Origin: Spirosoma aerolatum
GTDB taxonomy: Bacteria; Bacteroidota; Bacteroidia; Cytophagales; Spirosomataceae
DNA length: 64,000 nt
NCBI RefSeq assembly: GCF_002056795.1
Contig: NZ_CP020104.1
Location: 7,511,501 to 7,575,500, forward strand
Direction of reading: 5' to 3'
This document shows, in pieces, positions 43,019 to 51,791 of the stretch (its first letter is position 1; each line of letters opens with the position of its first letter). The notes below the pieces were generated by a model. That model saw only the letters and a program-made list of their open reading frames with translations. It was not told the DNA's origin and made no database searches. Made by a program: the position numbers and the translations under genes.

Positions 43019-43038
43019 AACGCAGTTAAGTCACTACC
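43019..43038. repeat. Right terminal inverted repeat of the IS1-like remnant
   Basis: Reads GGTAGTGACTTAACTGCGTT on the minus strand. The InsA-like reading frame begins 20 nt inside it. Confidence 0.72.
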
Positions 43039-43055
43039 AATATAAGCCATAGTAG

Positions 43056-43472
43056 ATTCAAATTAGTATACTAACCGATTTAACGATCTGGAATCGATCA
43101 GCTCACCTTGGACTTGTCTCCGATTCATCGACCGGGTTCAATGGGGTTACGCGTAGTCCTGATGTTGCCTGGAAGAGCTATGATCAATGGAACCGAATTT
43201 CGACCGATGAGCGAAAGAAATTTCCACCGCTTTGCCCCGACTTTGTCGTTAAATTGCTAAACGAGTCGGATACTCTCAAAGGAACCGCCGACAAGATGCG
43301 GGAATACAGGGACAATGGATGCCGATTAGCCTGGATGATTGACCCTAAAACAGAGGAAGTGCGTATTTATCGAGCCGACGAGTCGGTCATCGTTGCACGC
43401 GGTTTTGATACTAAGCTGTCCGGCGAGGAGGTATTGCCCGGCTTTTCATTCAACCTACAATTGTTGCGCTAA
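43056..43472 (+). pseudogene. Uma2 family endonuclease (DUF820), 5'-truncated
   Basis: The frame is open from 43056, just after a stop and 17 bp from the IS1 remnant, and has no ATG in the first half. The product from residue ~14 on reads IWNRSAHLGLVSDSSTGF, RSPDVAW, FPPLCPDFVVKL, then DKMREYRDNGCRLAWMIDP and LSGEEVLPGFSF, the C-terminal two thirds of a Uma2 protein. About 60 N-terminal residues are missing. The conserved Glu after PDFVV is Lys here, and this position is part of the presumed nuclease site. A TTG at 43254 could only make a 72-residue fragment. Most likely dead. Confidence 0.78.
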
Positions 43473-43475
43473 TCG

Positions 43476-44735
43476 CTACCCTTCCTCCACATAGTCCATA
43501 TCTTTCGTGAACGTCTCATCAAGGAACGAGAGAGCGATCAAGGCAATAATAATGGTTAAAACACCGACGGTTAAAGCACTGTAGACAGTTCCTAACGTCG
43601 GCTTCAACTGAACAAAAATAGCACTCAACGGAATGGTAGCCGCCCGTACAAAATTCGGAATCGTAGTGGCTACCGTAGCCCGAAGATTGGTTCCGAATAG
43701 TTCGGCCGCAATCGTCACGAATAAGGTCCAGTAACCATTCGCAAAGCCCAGGCAAACACAGACCGCATAAAATAGCGTCAGACGGCTGATGGGGGCCAGC
43801 AGATACACCAGGATAAAGACGAAGGAAACCAGCATAAACAGCCTAATCACTTTTTTGCGGCTCCGCAACGACTGGCTCAGAAAACCACTGACCAGATCGC
43901 CCAACACCTGCCCCGAAAAACTCAGCATCACAGCCTTACCAGCAATAACGGGTTCGGTGAGTCCGATTGCTTTGCCTAACTCAGGGGAGAATGTAATCAG
44001 GATACCAACTACAAACCAGATGGGTAACCCAACCAGAATGCATTGAAGGTACTTATTCCGGCGGACCTTATCGCCAAACAAGGTTTGCACACTCCCTCGG
44101 GCGATGGCCCGCTGGCTGGTTTTTACGAATAAACCAGACTCCAGCACGTTGAACCGCAACACAAGCAGTAGAAGCCCCAATCCTCCACCGATGAAATAGG
44201 AAATGCGCCAGTCGAACAGATCGGCCATGAAATAGGCTAGAATAGCCCCCAGAACGCCCATCGTCGCCACAAGCGTAGTGCCGTACCCCCGAATTTCTTT
44301 CGGTAAAATCTCCGTCACCAGCGTTATACCAGCCCCTAACTCCCCGGCCAGGCCGATACCGGCAATAAACCGAAGCAGCACATACTGGTCTAGTGAGGTT
44401 ACAAATCCATTGGCAATATTGGCAAGTGAATACAGAAGGATGGAGCCAAACAGCACCGAAAGCCGACCTCTCCGGTCACCCAGAATGCCCCAAAAGATTC
44501 CTCCAACCAGCAAGCCTGCCGTCTGTGTGTTTAAAAGTAACAACCCATCCCCTAATAGCCGGTCGCCATCGACACCAAGTGCTTTCAGGCTGGGAACCCG
44601 TACAACACTGAACAGGAACAGGTCATACATATCCACCAGATAACCTAGCGCAGCCACCAGTACCGGAATTTGCAAAAGTTGACGTAGTACCGAGCGACTG
44701 GTTTTAACGGGTTCAGGCATAATGAGAGGCTTCAT
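43476..44735 (-). CDS. MFS transporter (sugar/metabolite:H+ symporter type)
   Basis: A 419-residue, 12-helix transporter. After a short basic N-terminus comes helix 1 (LVAALGYLVDMYDLFLFSVV, with the acidic DMYD of this family), and the GDRRGR motif in the helix 2-3 loop (GILGDRRGRLSVLFGS). GIGLAGELGAGITLVTEILPKEIRGYGTTL on helices 4-5 is typical of the metabolite:H+ and sialate/aromatic acid symporters. It is last in the 43.5-50 kb catabolic cluster, so it likely imports the substrate of that pathway. A 28-bp hairpin separates it from the oxidoreductase gene, so it may be expressed at a different level. Confidence 0.88.
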   Translation of the reverse strand: MKPLIMPEPVKTSRSVLRQLLQIPVLVAALGYLVDMYDLFLFSVVRVPSLKALGVDGDRLLGDGLLLLNTQTAGLLVGGIFWGILGDRRGRLSVLFGSILLYSLANIANGFVTSLDQYVLLRFIAGIGLAGELGAGITLVTEILPKEIRGYGTTLVATMGVLGAILAYFMADLFDWRISYFIGGGLGLLLLVLRFNVLESGLFVKTSQRAIARGSVQTLFGDKVRRNKYLQCILVGLPIWFVVGILITFSPELGKAIGLTEPVIAGKAVMLSFSGQVLGDLVSGFLSQSLRSRKKVIRLFMLVSFVFILVYLLAPISRLTLFYAVCVCLGFANGYWTLFVTIAAELFGTNLRATVATTIPNFVRAATIPLSAIFVQLKPTLGTVYSALTVGVLTIIIALIALSFLDETFTKDMDYVEEG

Positions 44736-44749
44736 ACGGAAAGAGTTTT

Positions 44750-44831
44750 GTCTTCCCAGCGAAGGAAGTGTCTTAAACTGTCCTTACCTATGAATTAGGA
44801 CGATTTAAGACACTTCCTTCGCTGGGAAGAC
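44750..44831 (-). terminator. 28-bp perfect hairpin between oxidoreductase and transporter genes
   Basis: 44750-44777 pairs exactly with 44804-44831. A further 5-bp pair (44780-44784 with 44797-44801) extends it. It starts 9 nt after the Gfo/Idh/MocA gene stop and lies just before the MFS start. Confidence 0.75.
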
Positions 44832-44840
44832 AGAAGAGAA

Positions 44841-46145
44841 TTACACTTTTTCGGGCACCACAAACGGAGCGCGGTACTTACGGGTAAGCATCTGATTGGC
44901 TTCTTTATCGCCAACGAATACTTCATTTTTCGGGTCAAAATGCAGGGTTCGGCCTAAGCGGTAAGAGATGTTACCAAGATGTGCGATACCCGAAGCGAGG
45001 TGTGCCGTTTCGACCGGGCCATTCTGCTTCGACTTATCCCGCGAGCGTACACAGTCAATAAAATTGGCGTAGTGATCGCCACCTGCTTTTCGGGCGGGGC
45101 CGGGCGTGCGTTCCTTGCCTAAGAAGGTTTTGTAATCGTCGTAGCCATTAATGACCATGTACCCTTTGTCGCCGTAGAACAGGTTACCAATTTCCACGCC
45201 GTCTTCTTTGTTGGTCATCCAGGGACGTACTTCAAACTGAATCACTTTGCCCTGTGACGGATATTTATAGACGGAGGTAAGGGTTTCGGGCGTTTCCTTG
45301 CAGTCGTTCCAGAGGAATTTCCCTCCGGCCGACGTAATCTCTTCAGGGAATCCTACATCCAGACCCCACATGCAAAGATCCGTTTCGTGAATGCCCTGGT
45401 TGCCGATGTCGCCGTTACCGTAATCCCAGAACCAGTGCCAATTGTAGTGAACATAGTTTTTGCTGAACTCTTTTTCCTGAGCAGGCCCTTGCCACAGATT
45501 CCAGTTCAGTTCGGCTGGAACCGGCGATTTACCCTGATTACCAATATCGGGCCGCCATTTAAACACTAATCCTCTGGCCATATAGACCTTACCGATCAGC
45601 CCATCCCGCAGGTGCTTGATGGCTTCCTGAATAGCTTCCGAGCTTCGCAGTTGGACGCCATGCTGCACGATTCGGTTATAACGGGTAGCTGCTTCGACCA
45701 GTTTACGACCTTCATGAATGTTATGGGCTCCGGGCTTTTCGACGTACACATCCTTGCCAGCCTGACACGCCCAGATAGCAGCCAGTGCATGCCAGTGATT
45801 AGGAGTAGCAATGCTTACGGCATCGATATTTTTATCGTCGTAAACCTGCCGCAAATCACCGATGGTCTGCACTTTCCGGTTGTATTTCTTTTCAAAATCC
45901 GCAGCCCGCTCCCGGAGAACATTGCTGTCTACATCACAAAGGGTGACCACTTCAACATCTTTCAGCCGCGAAAACCCCTGAATGTGATCCTTCCCACGAC
46001 CATTGACCCCGATAACGGCTACCCGAACCCGGTCGTTAGCCCCAAACGCGTGGGCCGGAATGTAAGTAGGTAAGCCGAAGGCAGCTATGGAACCTACGGC
46101 AGCCGATTTAATAAATTTTCTACGAGATTCGTTTTGACTCTCCAT
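44841..46145 (-). CDS. Gfo/Idh/MocA family oxidoreductase with Tat leader
   Basis: A 434-residue NAD(P)-dependent dehydrogenase. The N-terminus RRKFIKSAAVGSIAAFGLP is a twin-arginine signal, so the protein is probably exported with its cofactor. The Rossmann domain is VRVAVIGVNGRGKDHIQGF (~38-56), with AVSIATPNHWHALAAIWACQAGKDVYVEKPGAHNIHEGRKL, including the EKP motif. The C-terminal domain shows WFWDYGNGDIGNQGIHETDLCMWGLDVG, with His at the usual catalytic position. Exported members act on sugars or their derivatives. It is fourth in the catabolic cluster, 185 bp after the SDR gene. Confidence 0.92.
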   Translation of the reverse strand: MESQNESRRKFIKSAAVGSIAAFGLPTYIPAHAFGANDRVRVAVIGVNGRGKDHIQGFSRLKDVEVVTLCDVDSNVLRERAADFEKKYNRKVQTIGDLRQVYDDKNIDAVSIATPNHWHALAAIWACQAGKDVYVEKPGAHNIHEGRKLVEAATRYNRIVQHGVQLRSSEAIQEAIKHLRDGLIGKVYMARGLVFKWRPDIGNQGKSPVPAELNWNLWQGPAQEKEFSKNYVHYNWHWFWDYGNGDIGNQGIHETDLCMWGLDVGFPEEITSAGGKFLWNDCKETPETLTSVYKYPSQGKVIQFEVRPWMTNKEDGVEIGNLFYGDKGYMVINGYDDYKTFLGKERTPGPARKAGGDHYANFIDCVRSRDKSKQNGPVETAHLASGIAHLGNISYRLGRTLHFDPKNEVFVGDKEANQMLTRKYRAPFVVPEKV

Positions 46146-46330
46146 GTATAATTTTAGGATTTAGACGTTCCGAACGTTTGCATACCGTTCAATTCCTTTT
46201 GTCTATCGTAATACGTGAACGGGGCTAAATACGACTATAGCGATCCGGCGAATCTGCGATGAGTTTTCAGGATATAAAGAGACACGGCATGGTAAACTAA
46301 TCGAAAAACCAGCAACTGATTATCAAAATC

Positions 46331-47107
46331 TTACAAACGTGGTAACGTCATACCACCATCCACCATAATGACCTGACCAGTCGAATACGGAAAGTCGCCA
46401 CGGGCCAGCGAAGCAACGGCACGCCCAACGTCGTCGGGAAGGCCCCATCGCTTCTGCACGCACAACCCATCGGCAATCAATTTATCATATTTGGCCGTAA
46501 CGCCCGCCGTCATATCGGTTTGAATAATCCCCGGCCGAACCTCATAGACCGGAATATCGAACTCACCAAGCCGGGCGGCAAAGAGTTGAGTCGCCATGCT
46601 CAATCCGGCTTTCGCAACACAATACTCTCCCCTATTGACCGAAGCGACGGTAGCCGAAACGGACGAAATGGTAATGATTCGGGCCACAAAGTCAGGATTA
46701 TCTCTTTTTTGCTCGATCATCCAGTTGGCAGCCGCCTGGATCAGGAAATACGCCCCTTGTAAGTTGGTCGATACCACGTACTCAAAACTTTCTTCCGTGG
46801 CTTCCAAAATATCCCGACGCTCTTTGGGCGCAACACCGGCATTGTTCACCAGCACGTTCAAGCGACCGAAATGCGCCTTTATCTTCTCCAGCATGGACAG
46901 TCGATCGTCGCGCGATGCAATATCGCCAGGGCAATACATCACGTCGGCGCCCAGCGCCCGCAGGTTATCCAGCACATCGGTTACCAGCATTTCGGGCCGA
47001 ACCCCGTTGATTGCCAGGTCGAAGCCTGTCCTTGCCAGGTGTTCGGCAATACCATACCCAATGCCCCGGCTCCCACCTGTAATGAAGGCTGTCGGCTTAC
47101 GCTTCAT
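46331..47107 (-). CDS. Short-chain dehydrogenase/reductase (ketoacyl reductase-like)
   Basis: A cytoplasmic NAD(P)H-dependent SDR of about 258 residues. It has the TGGSRGIGYGIA cofactor motif, NNAGV, and the catalytic Ser-Tyr-Lys (ITISSVSATVASVNRGEYCVAKAG), ending DGGMTLPRL. Family names such as 3-ketoacyl-ACP reductase are unreliable here; with its neighbours it more likely reduces or oxidises a keto sugar or uronate derivative. Start is ATG 47107, 5 bp after the upstream stop; a GTG at 47116 would give a 4-bp overlap with the flavin reductase gene. Either way the two are tightly coupled. Confidence 0.9.
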   Translation of the reverse strand: MKRKPTAFITGGSRGIGYGIAEHLARTGFDLAINGVRPEMLVTDVLDNLRALGADVMYCPGDIASRDDRLSMLEKIKAHFGRLNVLVNNAGVAPKERRDILEATEESFEYVVSTNLQGAYFLIQAAANWMIEQKRDNPDFVARIITISSVSATVASVNRGEYCVAKAGLSMATQLFAARLGEFDIPVYEVRPGIIQTDMTAGVTAKYDKLIADGLCVQKRWGLPDDVGRAVASLARGDFPYSTGQVIMVDGGMTLPRL

Positions 47108-47112
47108 GGTCG

Positions 47113-48558
47113 TCACAGGCTGTCTTTAATGGCTTTAAGCTGGTCGGCTTCAGGGCTTTTTTTGTAGAGCGTATCCAGCGGATAGCAGCCCGAAATCAGG
47201 CCGTTACGCGGGGCTGTGGTACAGTCGGAGAACGTGCGGCAAATATGATTTCGGACCAACGCCCGACCCGCCAACATGTCGGCTGGCATGGTCGGATAAG
47301 ACAACACCATTCGCCCGAATCCAATACTATCGGCCATGGTATGCCGCAATACGTACTGCGCCACGTTGGGCAACCATTCCTGCAAATAGGAATAACCGGA
47401 GCCGATAATTACTAATTCTGGGAAAGCCTGTTTCAGTTCATGGGTTACGTCAATTTGTCGTTTTACACCCAGTAGAGGGTCTTCGGGCGGCAAATAACCA
47501 TCAGAAGGCGGGAACAAAGCAGGGCGCATCAGATGCGGATTGTAATAGGGGCTTCCTCCGGTAATGCACACCAGTTGCACACCGAGCAATTCGGCAAGCG
47601 CCAGAAAAGCCTTGGTTTCGGTCAGGTCAGGGCCCAAGCCATCGGCTGTACTACCAAACGCAAACGGATACGGTTCGGCCGATTCGGGAATACCTGTACC
47701 CGTTGGCCCTTTTTTGAACGGCAGCATATCGAAAGCACTCAATCGGATACCGATTTCCAGACCCGGTGCCGCCTGCCGAATACCTGCCACGATGTTTCGC
47801 AAATAGCGCGTTCGATTGTCAAAAGAACCACCATACCGCCCCTCGCGACTGACCGCACTCAGGAATTCATGCCCCAGATAGCCATGACAGTGCTTAATAT
47901 CGACAAAGTCGAATCCCGCTTTTTGGGCCAGTACAGCCGCTGCAATGTATTGTTCGATGATCTGGTCAATAGCTTCGTCGGTTAGTACTGGATAATCGGC
48001 TGCCATCCCGAACTTACTGTTCAAAAATGGATGGCTGTACAGAATCTGCGACTCAAAGGCTTTGTGGCTTTTCGGTTTACAAAATCGCCCGGAATGCGTC
48101 AGTTGCAAGCCGATCAGCAGATCATCGGTCGTGCCAAAGGCTTCAGTATGGTCCTTAAGAAGCTGTTGACGCAAATCGAAAAAATCCGAAAACGTTTCGG
48201 TGTTCAGCACCAGTTGATTCGGATTGGCTTTTCCGGCATGACAGACCGCTACGGCTTCACAACCAAACAGCAGTTTGGCTCCACTGATGGCAAATTTCTT
48301 CCAGCGATTTCGGGTAAAATCGGTAGGTCGCCCGTCCGTAGTTCCATCCCAGCCTTCCATTGGCAAAATACAAAGGCTATTGCCAATCGTTTGACCCGAC
48401 TTTAAGTGAATCGGCCGATTGAATGGGCTTTCGGCAGACGGTAAAAGCGTATCGTCGAATGGTAACGCAATATGATTCTTATCCAGGTAGTTATGCAGGT
48501 CAGCAGCCGTTTTTAGCTGAGCCATCCGCGGATAGGCAGGTTTATATTTCTCACTCAT
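47113..48558 (-). CDS. NADH:flavin oxidoreductase (old yellow enzyme family)
   Basis: A 481-residue FMN-dependent TIM-barrel reductase. Landmarks are [30 protein letters not shown] (substrate/FMN region), [20 protein letters not shown] (conserved His and Tyr), [26 protein letters not shown] and [10 protein letters not shown]. The C-terminal tail has three Cys (C-x5-C-x11-C, CRTFSDC to GCYPLD) where dienoyl-CoA reductases hold an Fe-S cluster; the spacing differs, so a cluster is uncertain. The family reduces activated C=C bonds. It lies 11 bp after the GH88-like gene and is coupled to the SDR gene. Confidence 0.9.
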   Translation of the reverse strand: MSEKYKPAYPRMAQLKTAADLHNYLDKNHIALPFDDTLLPSAESPFNRPIHLKSGQTIGNSLCILPMEGWDGTTDGRPTDFTRNRWKKFAISGAKLLFGCEAVAVCHAGKANPNQLVLNTETFSDFFDLRQQLLKDHTEAFGTTDDLLIGLQLTHSGRFCKPKSHKAFESQILYSHPFLNSKFGMAADYPVLTDEAIDQIIEQYIAAAVLAQKAGFDFVDIKHCHGYLGHEFLSAVSREGRYGGSFDNRTRYLRNIVAGIRQAAPGLEIGIRLSAFDMLPFKKGPTGTGIPESAEPYPFAFGSTADGLGPDLTETKAFLALAELLGVQLVCITGGSPYYNPHLMRPALFPPSDGYLPPEDPLLGVKRQIDVTHELKQAFPELVIIGSGYSYLQEWLPNVAQYVLRHTMADSIGFGRMVLSYPTMPADMLAGRALVRNHICRTFSDCTTAPRNGLISGCYPLDTLYKKSPEADQLKAIKDSL

Positions 48559-48569
48559 GGGCAGAGCAA

Positions 48570-49949
48570 TCAGGCGATGCAGTTAAAGAAGGTATAGTAC
48601 GGTTCGTTACGGATAATACGTTGTACATATAGGGCGACTTCTCGGATGTGATAATCGCCCCACATGCTCGATTCGCCATTGGCAATTTTACTGCCGGGCG
48701 GCACATAGTCCCATCCATTGGGCTGGTGATAGATCGAATGACGCAACAAGCCCTGATGGGATGGATGGGTGCTTAAATACGGCTCGTCAAGTAGTGTATT
48801 GAGCGTTGTCAAGCCAGCCTGATAGTAGCGTTTACCGGCCTCTTCGTTGCCTTTTTGTGCCAGATATCTTCCTAAGCGCAGTAAGCCCTGGGCTCCAATG
48901 GCGGCTGCCGTGCTATCGACCGGCTCGTAGTCATTGTAAGGATCTGCCGGGTGGTTCAGGTAATCGCCCAGCCGATGCAGGTTAGGTGCTCCCGTATCCC
49001 AATAAGGAATGCCATCGGTAGACGTGTTTTCAATATAAAAATCGCAGGTAGCCGCTGCCGCTTTCAGCATATAGGCTTCGATCGTCGCTCGGCCACCAAA
49101 AGGCTCTAATTCAGCGTCGTTGCGAGTGGCGAGCCATTCCAGTTCTTCGGCAAAGCCACACATAGCCCAGGCCAATCCACGCGTCCAGGTCGTAAAGCCC
49201 GAATATCCCTGCTGGGAGTTGGGGCAGCGGAAATTTCCATCCTTTACATTGAACACGCTTTCGTGAGCCGTGCGCCCCCATACATCGTATGAGTCGCGCC
49301 CTTCACCGTAAAATACCGAATAATCGGCGGTGGCTTTGATGTGCTGCAAGGCCCGTTCCAGCAAGTTGATTTTCACATCGCCCTCCCCCTGAAACACATG
49401 ACCAAGCGCATGACTCAGGACCAGCGCCCGGCAAGAACGAATGGTATCGACAAATAGCGAATGGGGCCCGTTGAACGAACTGATAAAACCGCCGTTCTTA
49501 ACGGTAGTCCATCGACTGGCCTGAACAGCACCGGAGATTTTTAGGGCGAGTTCGTAAAAATTCTTTTCCCACTCGTGGTGTGGAGTCCGGCCTTCCTGCA
49601 TGAGTCGCAGTAAGTTACCGTAGGTACTGACGTTATTGAACCCATGGTCGTGCACACCAATATGGCTAATGTGCGGAGCCATCACGCTAAGCGTTTTCTG
49701 ACGGCCTATTTCCAGGAAATCAGTGTCACTGGTCGCGTCGAACTGTAGAATGGCCGAACCAAACTGAAAGCCCTGAGTCCACTCGGTCCAGCCGCGTGTT
49801 GTATATTTACCCGCCCAGGTAAACACCGGAGAGCCTTTTGAAACGTCGTATTCCGCTTCGATCAGGCGGATTTTCTGGCCAGACAGTTCCCAGAATCGGT
49901 CAAGTTTTGCTGTGAGGTCGGTGGGTTGTAAGGAATAATTAATCTGCAT
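48570..49949 (-). CDS. GH88-like unsaturated glucuronyl hydrolase-type protein
   Basis: A 459-residue (alpha/alpha)6-barrel protein without a signal peptide. Two Asp match the catalytic pair of unsaturated glucuronyl hydrolases: D101 ([12 protein letters not shown]) and D168 ([13 protein letters not shown]); the spacing is 67 residues against about 61 in the known Bacillus enzyme. Other typical segments are [21 protein letters not shown] and [23 protein letters not shown]. The family adds water to a C4-C5 unsaturated uronic acid to release it. The gene heads the catabolic cluster; an upstream hairpin separates it from gpmI. Its divergence from typical GH88 is noticeable, so another substrate is possible. 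Confidence 0.78.
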   Translation of the reverse strand: MQINYSLQPTDLTAKLDRFWELSGQKIRLIEAEYDVSKGSPVFTWAGKYTTRGWTEWTQGFQFGSAILQFDATSDTDFLEIGRQKTLSVMAPHISHIGVHDHGFNNVSTYGNLLRLMQEGRTPHHEWEKNFYELALKISGAVQASRWTTVKNGGFISSFNGPHSLFVDTIRSCRALVLSHALGHVFQGEGDVKINLLERALQHIKATADYSVFYGEGRDSYDVWGRTAHESVFNVKDGNFRCPNSQQGYSGFTTWTRGLAWAMCGFAEELEWLATRNDAELEPFGGRATIEAYMLKAAAATCDFYIENTSTDGIPYWDTGAPNLHRLGDYLNHPADPYNDYEPVDSTAAAIGAQGLLRLGRYLAQKGNEEAGKRYYQAGLTTLNTLLDEPYLSTHPSHQGLLRHSIYHQPNGWDYVPPGSKIANGESSMWGDYHIREVALYVQRIIRNEPYYTFFNCIA

Positions 49950-50030
49950 ATAGTAAGGGAAACGACGTGATTTCCGGTTTCTCCTTACTTAAAGAGCAGT
50001 TGATAAGACTACTACTTTATAATTAGCCAT

Positions 50031-50094
50031 AGACCCCGGATTTTTATGATGTCTAACCGAAGTGTCGGCCCGGCATCATAAAAATCCGGGGTCT
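50031..50094 (-). terminator. 21-bp hairpin after gpmI
   Basis: 50031-50051 is the exact complement of 50074-50094 (22-nt loop). The arm has GACCCCGGATTTTTATGATG. It lies 35 nt downstream of the gpmI stop and upstream of the GH88-like gene. Confidence 0.75.
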
Positions 50095-50128
50095 GTCTAT
50101 ACTTGGCAGACTAAAAGCCCGCCGACTT

Positions 50129-51706
50129 TTACTCTTTGATCAAACTCACGCCACCCATTTCGGTAGGCTGGGGAATGCCCATCAACTGAAGAATGGTGGG
50201 GGCAATGTCGGCCAGTTTACCATCTTTCAGCTCAGGATGATAATCCTTATCGACCAGAATGCAGGGAACCAGGTTCGTTGTATGCGCAGTATTAGGCGTA
50301 CCGTCGTCGTTGACCATGTACTCGGCATTCCCGTGGTCGGCAATGATGATCGTAGTATAGCCATGGGCAAGAGCCGCTTCCGTAACTGCCTGGGCACAGG
50401 CATCGGCCGTTTCGGCAGCCTTCACAACGGCGGAGAATACACCCGTATGCCCAACCATGTCGGTATTGGCAAAGTTGAGGCAGATAAAATCCGCTTCTTC
50501 TTTCTCCAGTTCTGGAATGATGGCATTCCGAATGTCGTAAGCGGCCATTTCCGGGATCTGATCGTAGGTTTTTACCGGAATGGTAATCTGTACACCCCGA
50601 TCGTCCAGAACCGTCATTTCCTTAGGCGACGGGCACAGGAGCCGTTTCTCGCCCGCAAAAGGCTCTTCGCGGCCACCCGAGAAGAAGAACGTTACGTGCG
50701 GATACTTCTCGGTTTCGGCAATACGAATCTGCTTCCGACCCGCATCAGCAACTACTTCACCCAGCGTTTTTGACAGGTTATCTTTATCAAAAATTACCTT
50801 GACACCCATAAACTCACTGTCGTAATTGGTCATGGTGATGTAGTACAGCGGCAATTTCTGCATCCCCTGCTCCGGGAAGTCTTTCTGTGTGAGCGCCTGC
50901 GTAATTTCCCGGCCACGATCGGTACGGAAATTGAAACAAAGGACCACATCTCCCTCTTCGATAACGGCTATCGGCGAACCATCTGGTTGAGATACAATAA
51001 TCGGTTTGATAAACTCATCAGTGACGTCGGCATCATACGACTCCTGCAAGGCTTTGGTTACGTCCGAAGCGGCCACTTTGGTTCCAACGCCGTGTACCAT
51101 CGCATCGTAAGCCACTTTGACCCGCTCCCAGCGGTTATCGCGGTCCATCGCGTAATACCGCCCGACAACACTGGCAATCTGGCCCGTCGTTGCCGCCATA
51201 TGAGCCTGTACATCGGAGATATACCCAATCCCACCTTTCGGGTCGGTATCGCGTCCGTCGGTAAAGGCATGAACAAACACTTTCGTTAGATCGTGGGCGT
51301 GGGCGATAGATAATAAACCTTTGAGGTGATCGACGTGCGCGTGAACGCCCCCATCCGAAACAAGCCCGATGAAATGAACCTGCTTATTGTTGGCTTTGGC
51401 ATACGTCAGCGCATCGACCAGAACCGGCTCAGTATCAAGCGTATGTTCATCAACCGCTTTATTGACTTTTACCAGATCCTGATATACTACCCGACCTGCA
51501 CCGAGGTTCATGTGACCCACCTCCGAATTACCCATCTGACCGGCAGGCAATCCAACTGCCAGCCCCGAGGCTTCGAGGGTGCTATGCGGATATTTAGGAT
51601 ATAGTGAGTTGATAAACGGTGTATGGGCGGCTTCGATAGCCGACACTTCGCGCTTCAGCGGAATACCCCATCCATCGAGAATGATGAGAATGACTTTTTT
51701 TTCCAT
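50129..51706 (-). CDS. gpmI: 2,3-bisphosphoglycerate-independent phosphoglycerate mutase
   Basis: A 525-residue glycolytic enzyme that interconverts 3- and 2-phosphoglycerate using two metal ions and a phosphoserine. The N-terminal alkaline-phosphatase-type domain has metal ligand D11 (LIILDGWG) and nucleophile S61 (GQMGNSEVGHMNLGAGR). HAFTDGRDTDP and the C-terminal metal site NFANTDMVGHTGVF and IIIADHGNAEYM are present. It is close to eno (52.8-54.1 kb), the next step of glycolysis, but the hairpins between them argue against one operon. Confidence 0.96.
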   Translation of the reverse strand: MEKKVILIILDGWGIPLKREVSAIEAAHTPFINSLYPKYPHSTLEASGLAVGLPAGQMGNSEVGHMNLGAGRVVYQDLVKVNKAVDEHTLDTEPVLVDALTYAKANNKQVHFIGLVSDGGVHAHVDHLKGLLSIAHAHDLTKVFVHAFTDGRDTDPKGGIGYISDVQAHMAATTGQIASVVGRYYAMDRDNRWERVKVAYDAMVHGVGTKVAASDVTKALQESYDADVTDEFIKPIIVSQPDGSPIAVIEEGDVVLCFNFRTDRGREITQALTQKDFPEQGMQKLPLYYITMTNYDSEFMGVKVIFDKDNLSKTLGEVVADAGRKQIRIAETEKYPHVTFFFSGGREEPFAGEKRLLCPSPKEMTVLDDRGVQITIPVKTYDQIPEMAAYDIRNAIIPELEKEEADFICLNFANTDMVGHTGVFSAVVKAAETADACAQAVTEAALAHGYTTIIIADHGNAEYMVNDDGTPNTAHTTNLVPCILVDKDYHPELKDGKLADIAPTILQLMGIPQPTEMGGVSLIKE

Positions 51707-51717
51707 TTTTTAATGAT

Positions 51718-51791
51718 TGAAAGAGCGAAAGAGTGAAAGCGTGAAAGCGTGAAATGCAGGTATAGGCTATTTTCACTCTTTCGCTCTTTCA
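51718..51791 (-). terminator. 21-bp hairpin of GAAAGAG words after the phosphatase gene
   Basis: 51718-51738 pairs exactly with 51771-51791. The left arm runs on as imperfect repeats of GTGAAAG(C/A)G, the same word as the tandem repeat at 18830-18856. The right arm contains the phosphatase stop codon. It lies between the phosphatase gene and gpmI. Confidence 0.75.

Larger units (their letters stand above)
42615..43038 (-). mobile_element. Internally deleted IS1-family element (424 bp)
   Basis: The element is bounded by 20-bp terminal inverted repeats (42615-42634 and 43019-43038) that match at 17 of 20 positions and start GGTAGT. On the minus strand, from ATG 42999, a reading starts MVLEAVSCKHCGQAKYG, then RAGTTRVGTQR, typical of the IS1 InsA zinc finger; the second Cys pair is interrupted by two stop codons (Q*C*DC). 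At 42713-42769 the minus strand encodes DVMWAYVGNKKQLKRLA, resembling the start of the IS1 InsB catalytic domain. IS1 elements are normally about 700-800 bp, so nearly half is missing. No clean target-site duplication was seen. Confidence 0.72.

Noticed and set aside
42606..43047. TAAGC on both sides of the IS1 remnant as a target-site duplication
   Set aside because: Only five bases match, and they sit at different distances from the two ends.
46331..47107. Naming the SDR KduD and placing the cluster in the classical KduI/KduD/KdgK uronate route
   Set aside because: No KduI, KdgK or KDPG aldolase gene is in the window, and the SDR motifs alone do not identify the substrate.
46596..47129. 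177-codon plus-strand open frame
   Set aside because: Antisense shadow of the SDR gene.
51718..51791. Repeated GTGAAAG words as a CRISPR array or satellite
   Set aside because: Units are 8-9 nt without spacers; the whole forms one hairpin.
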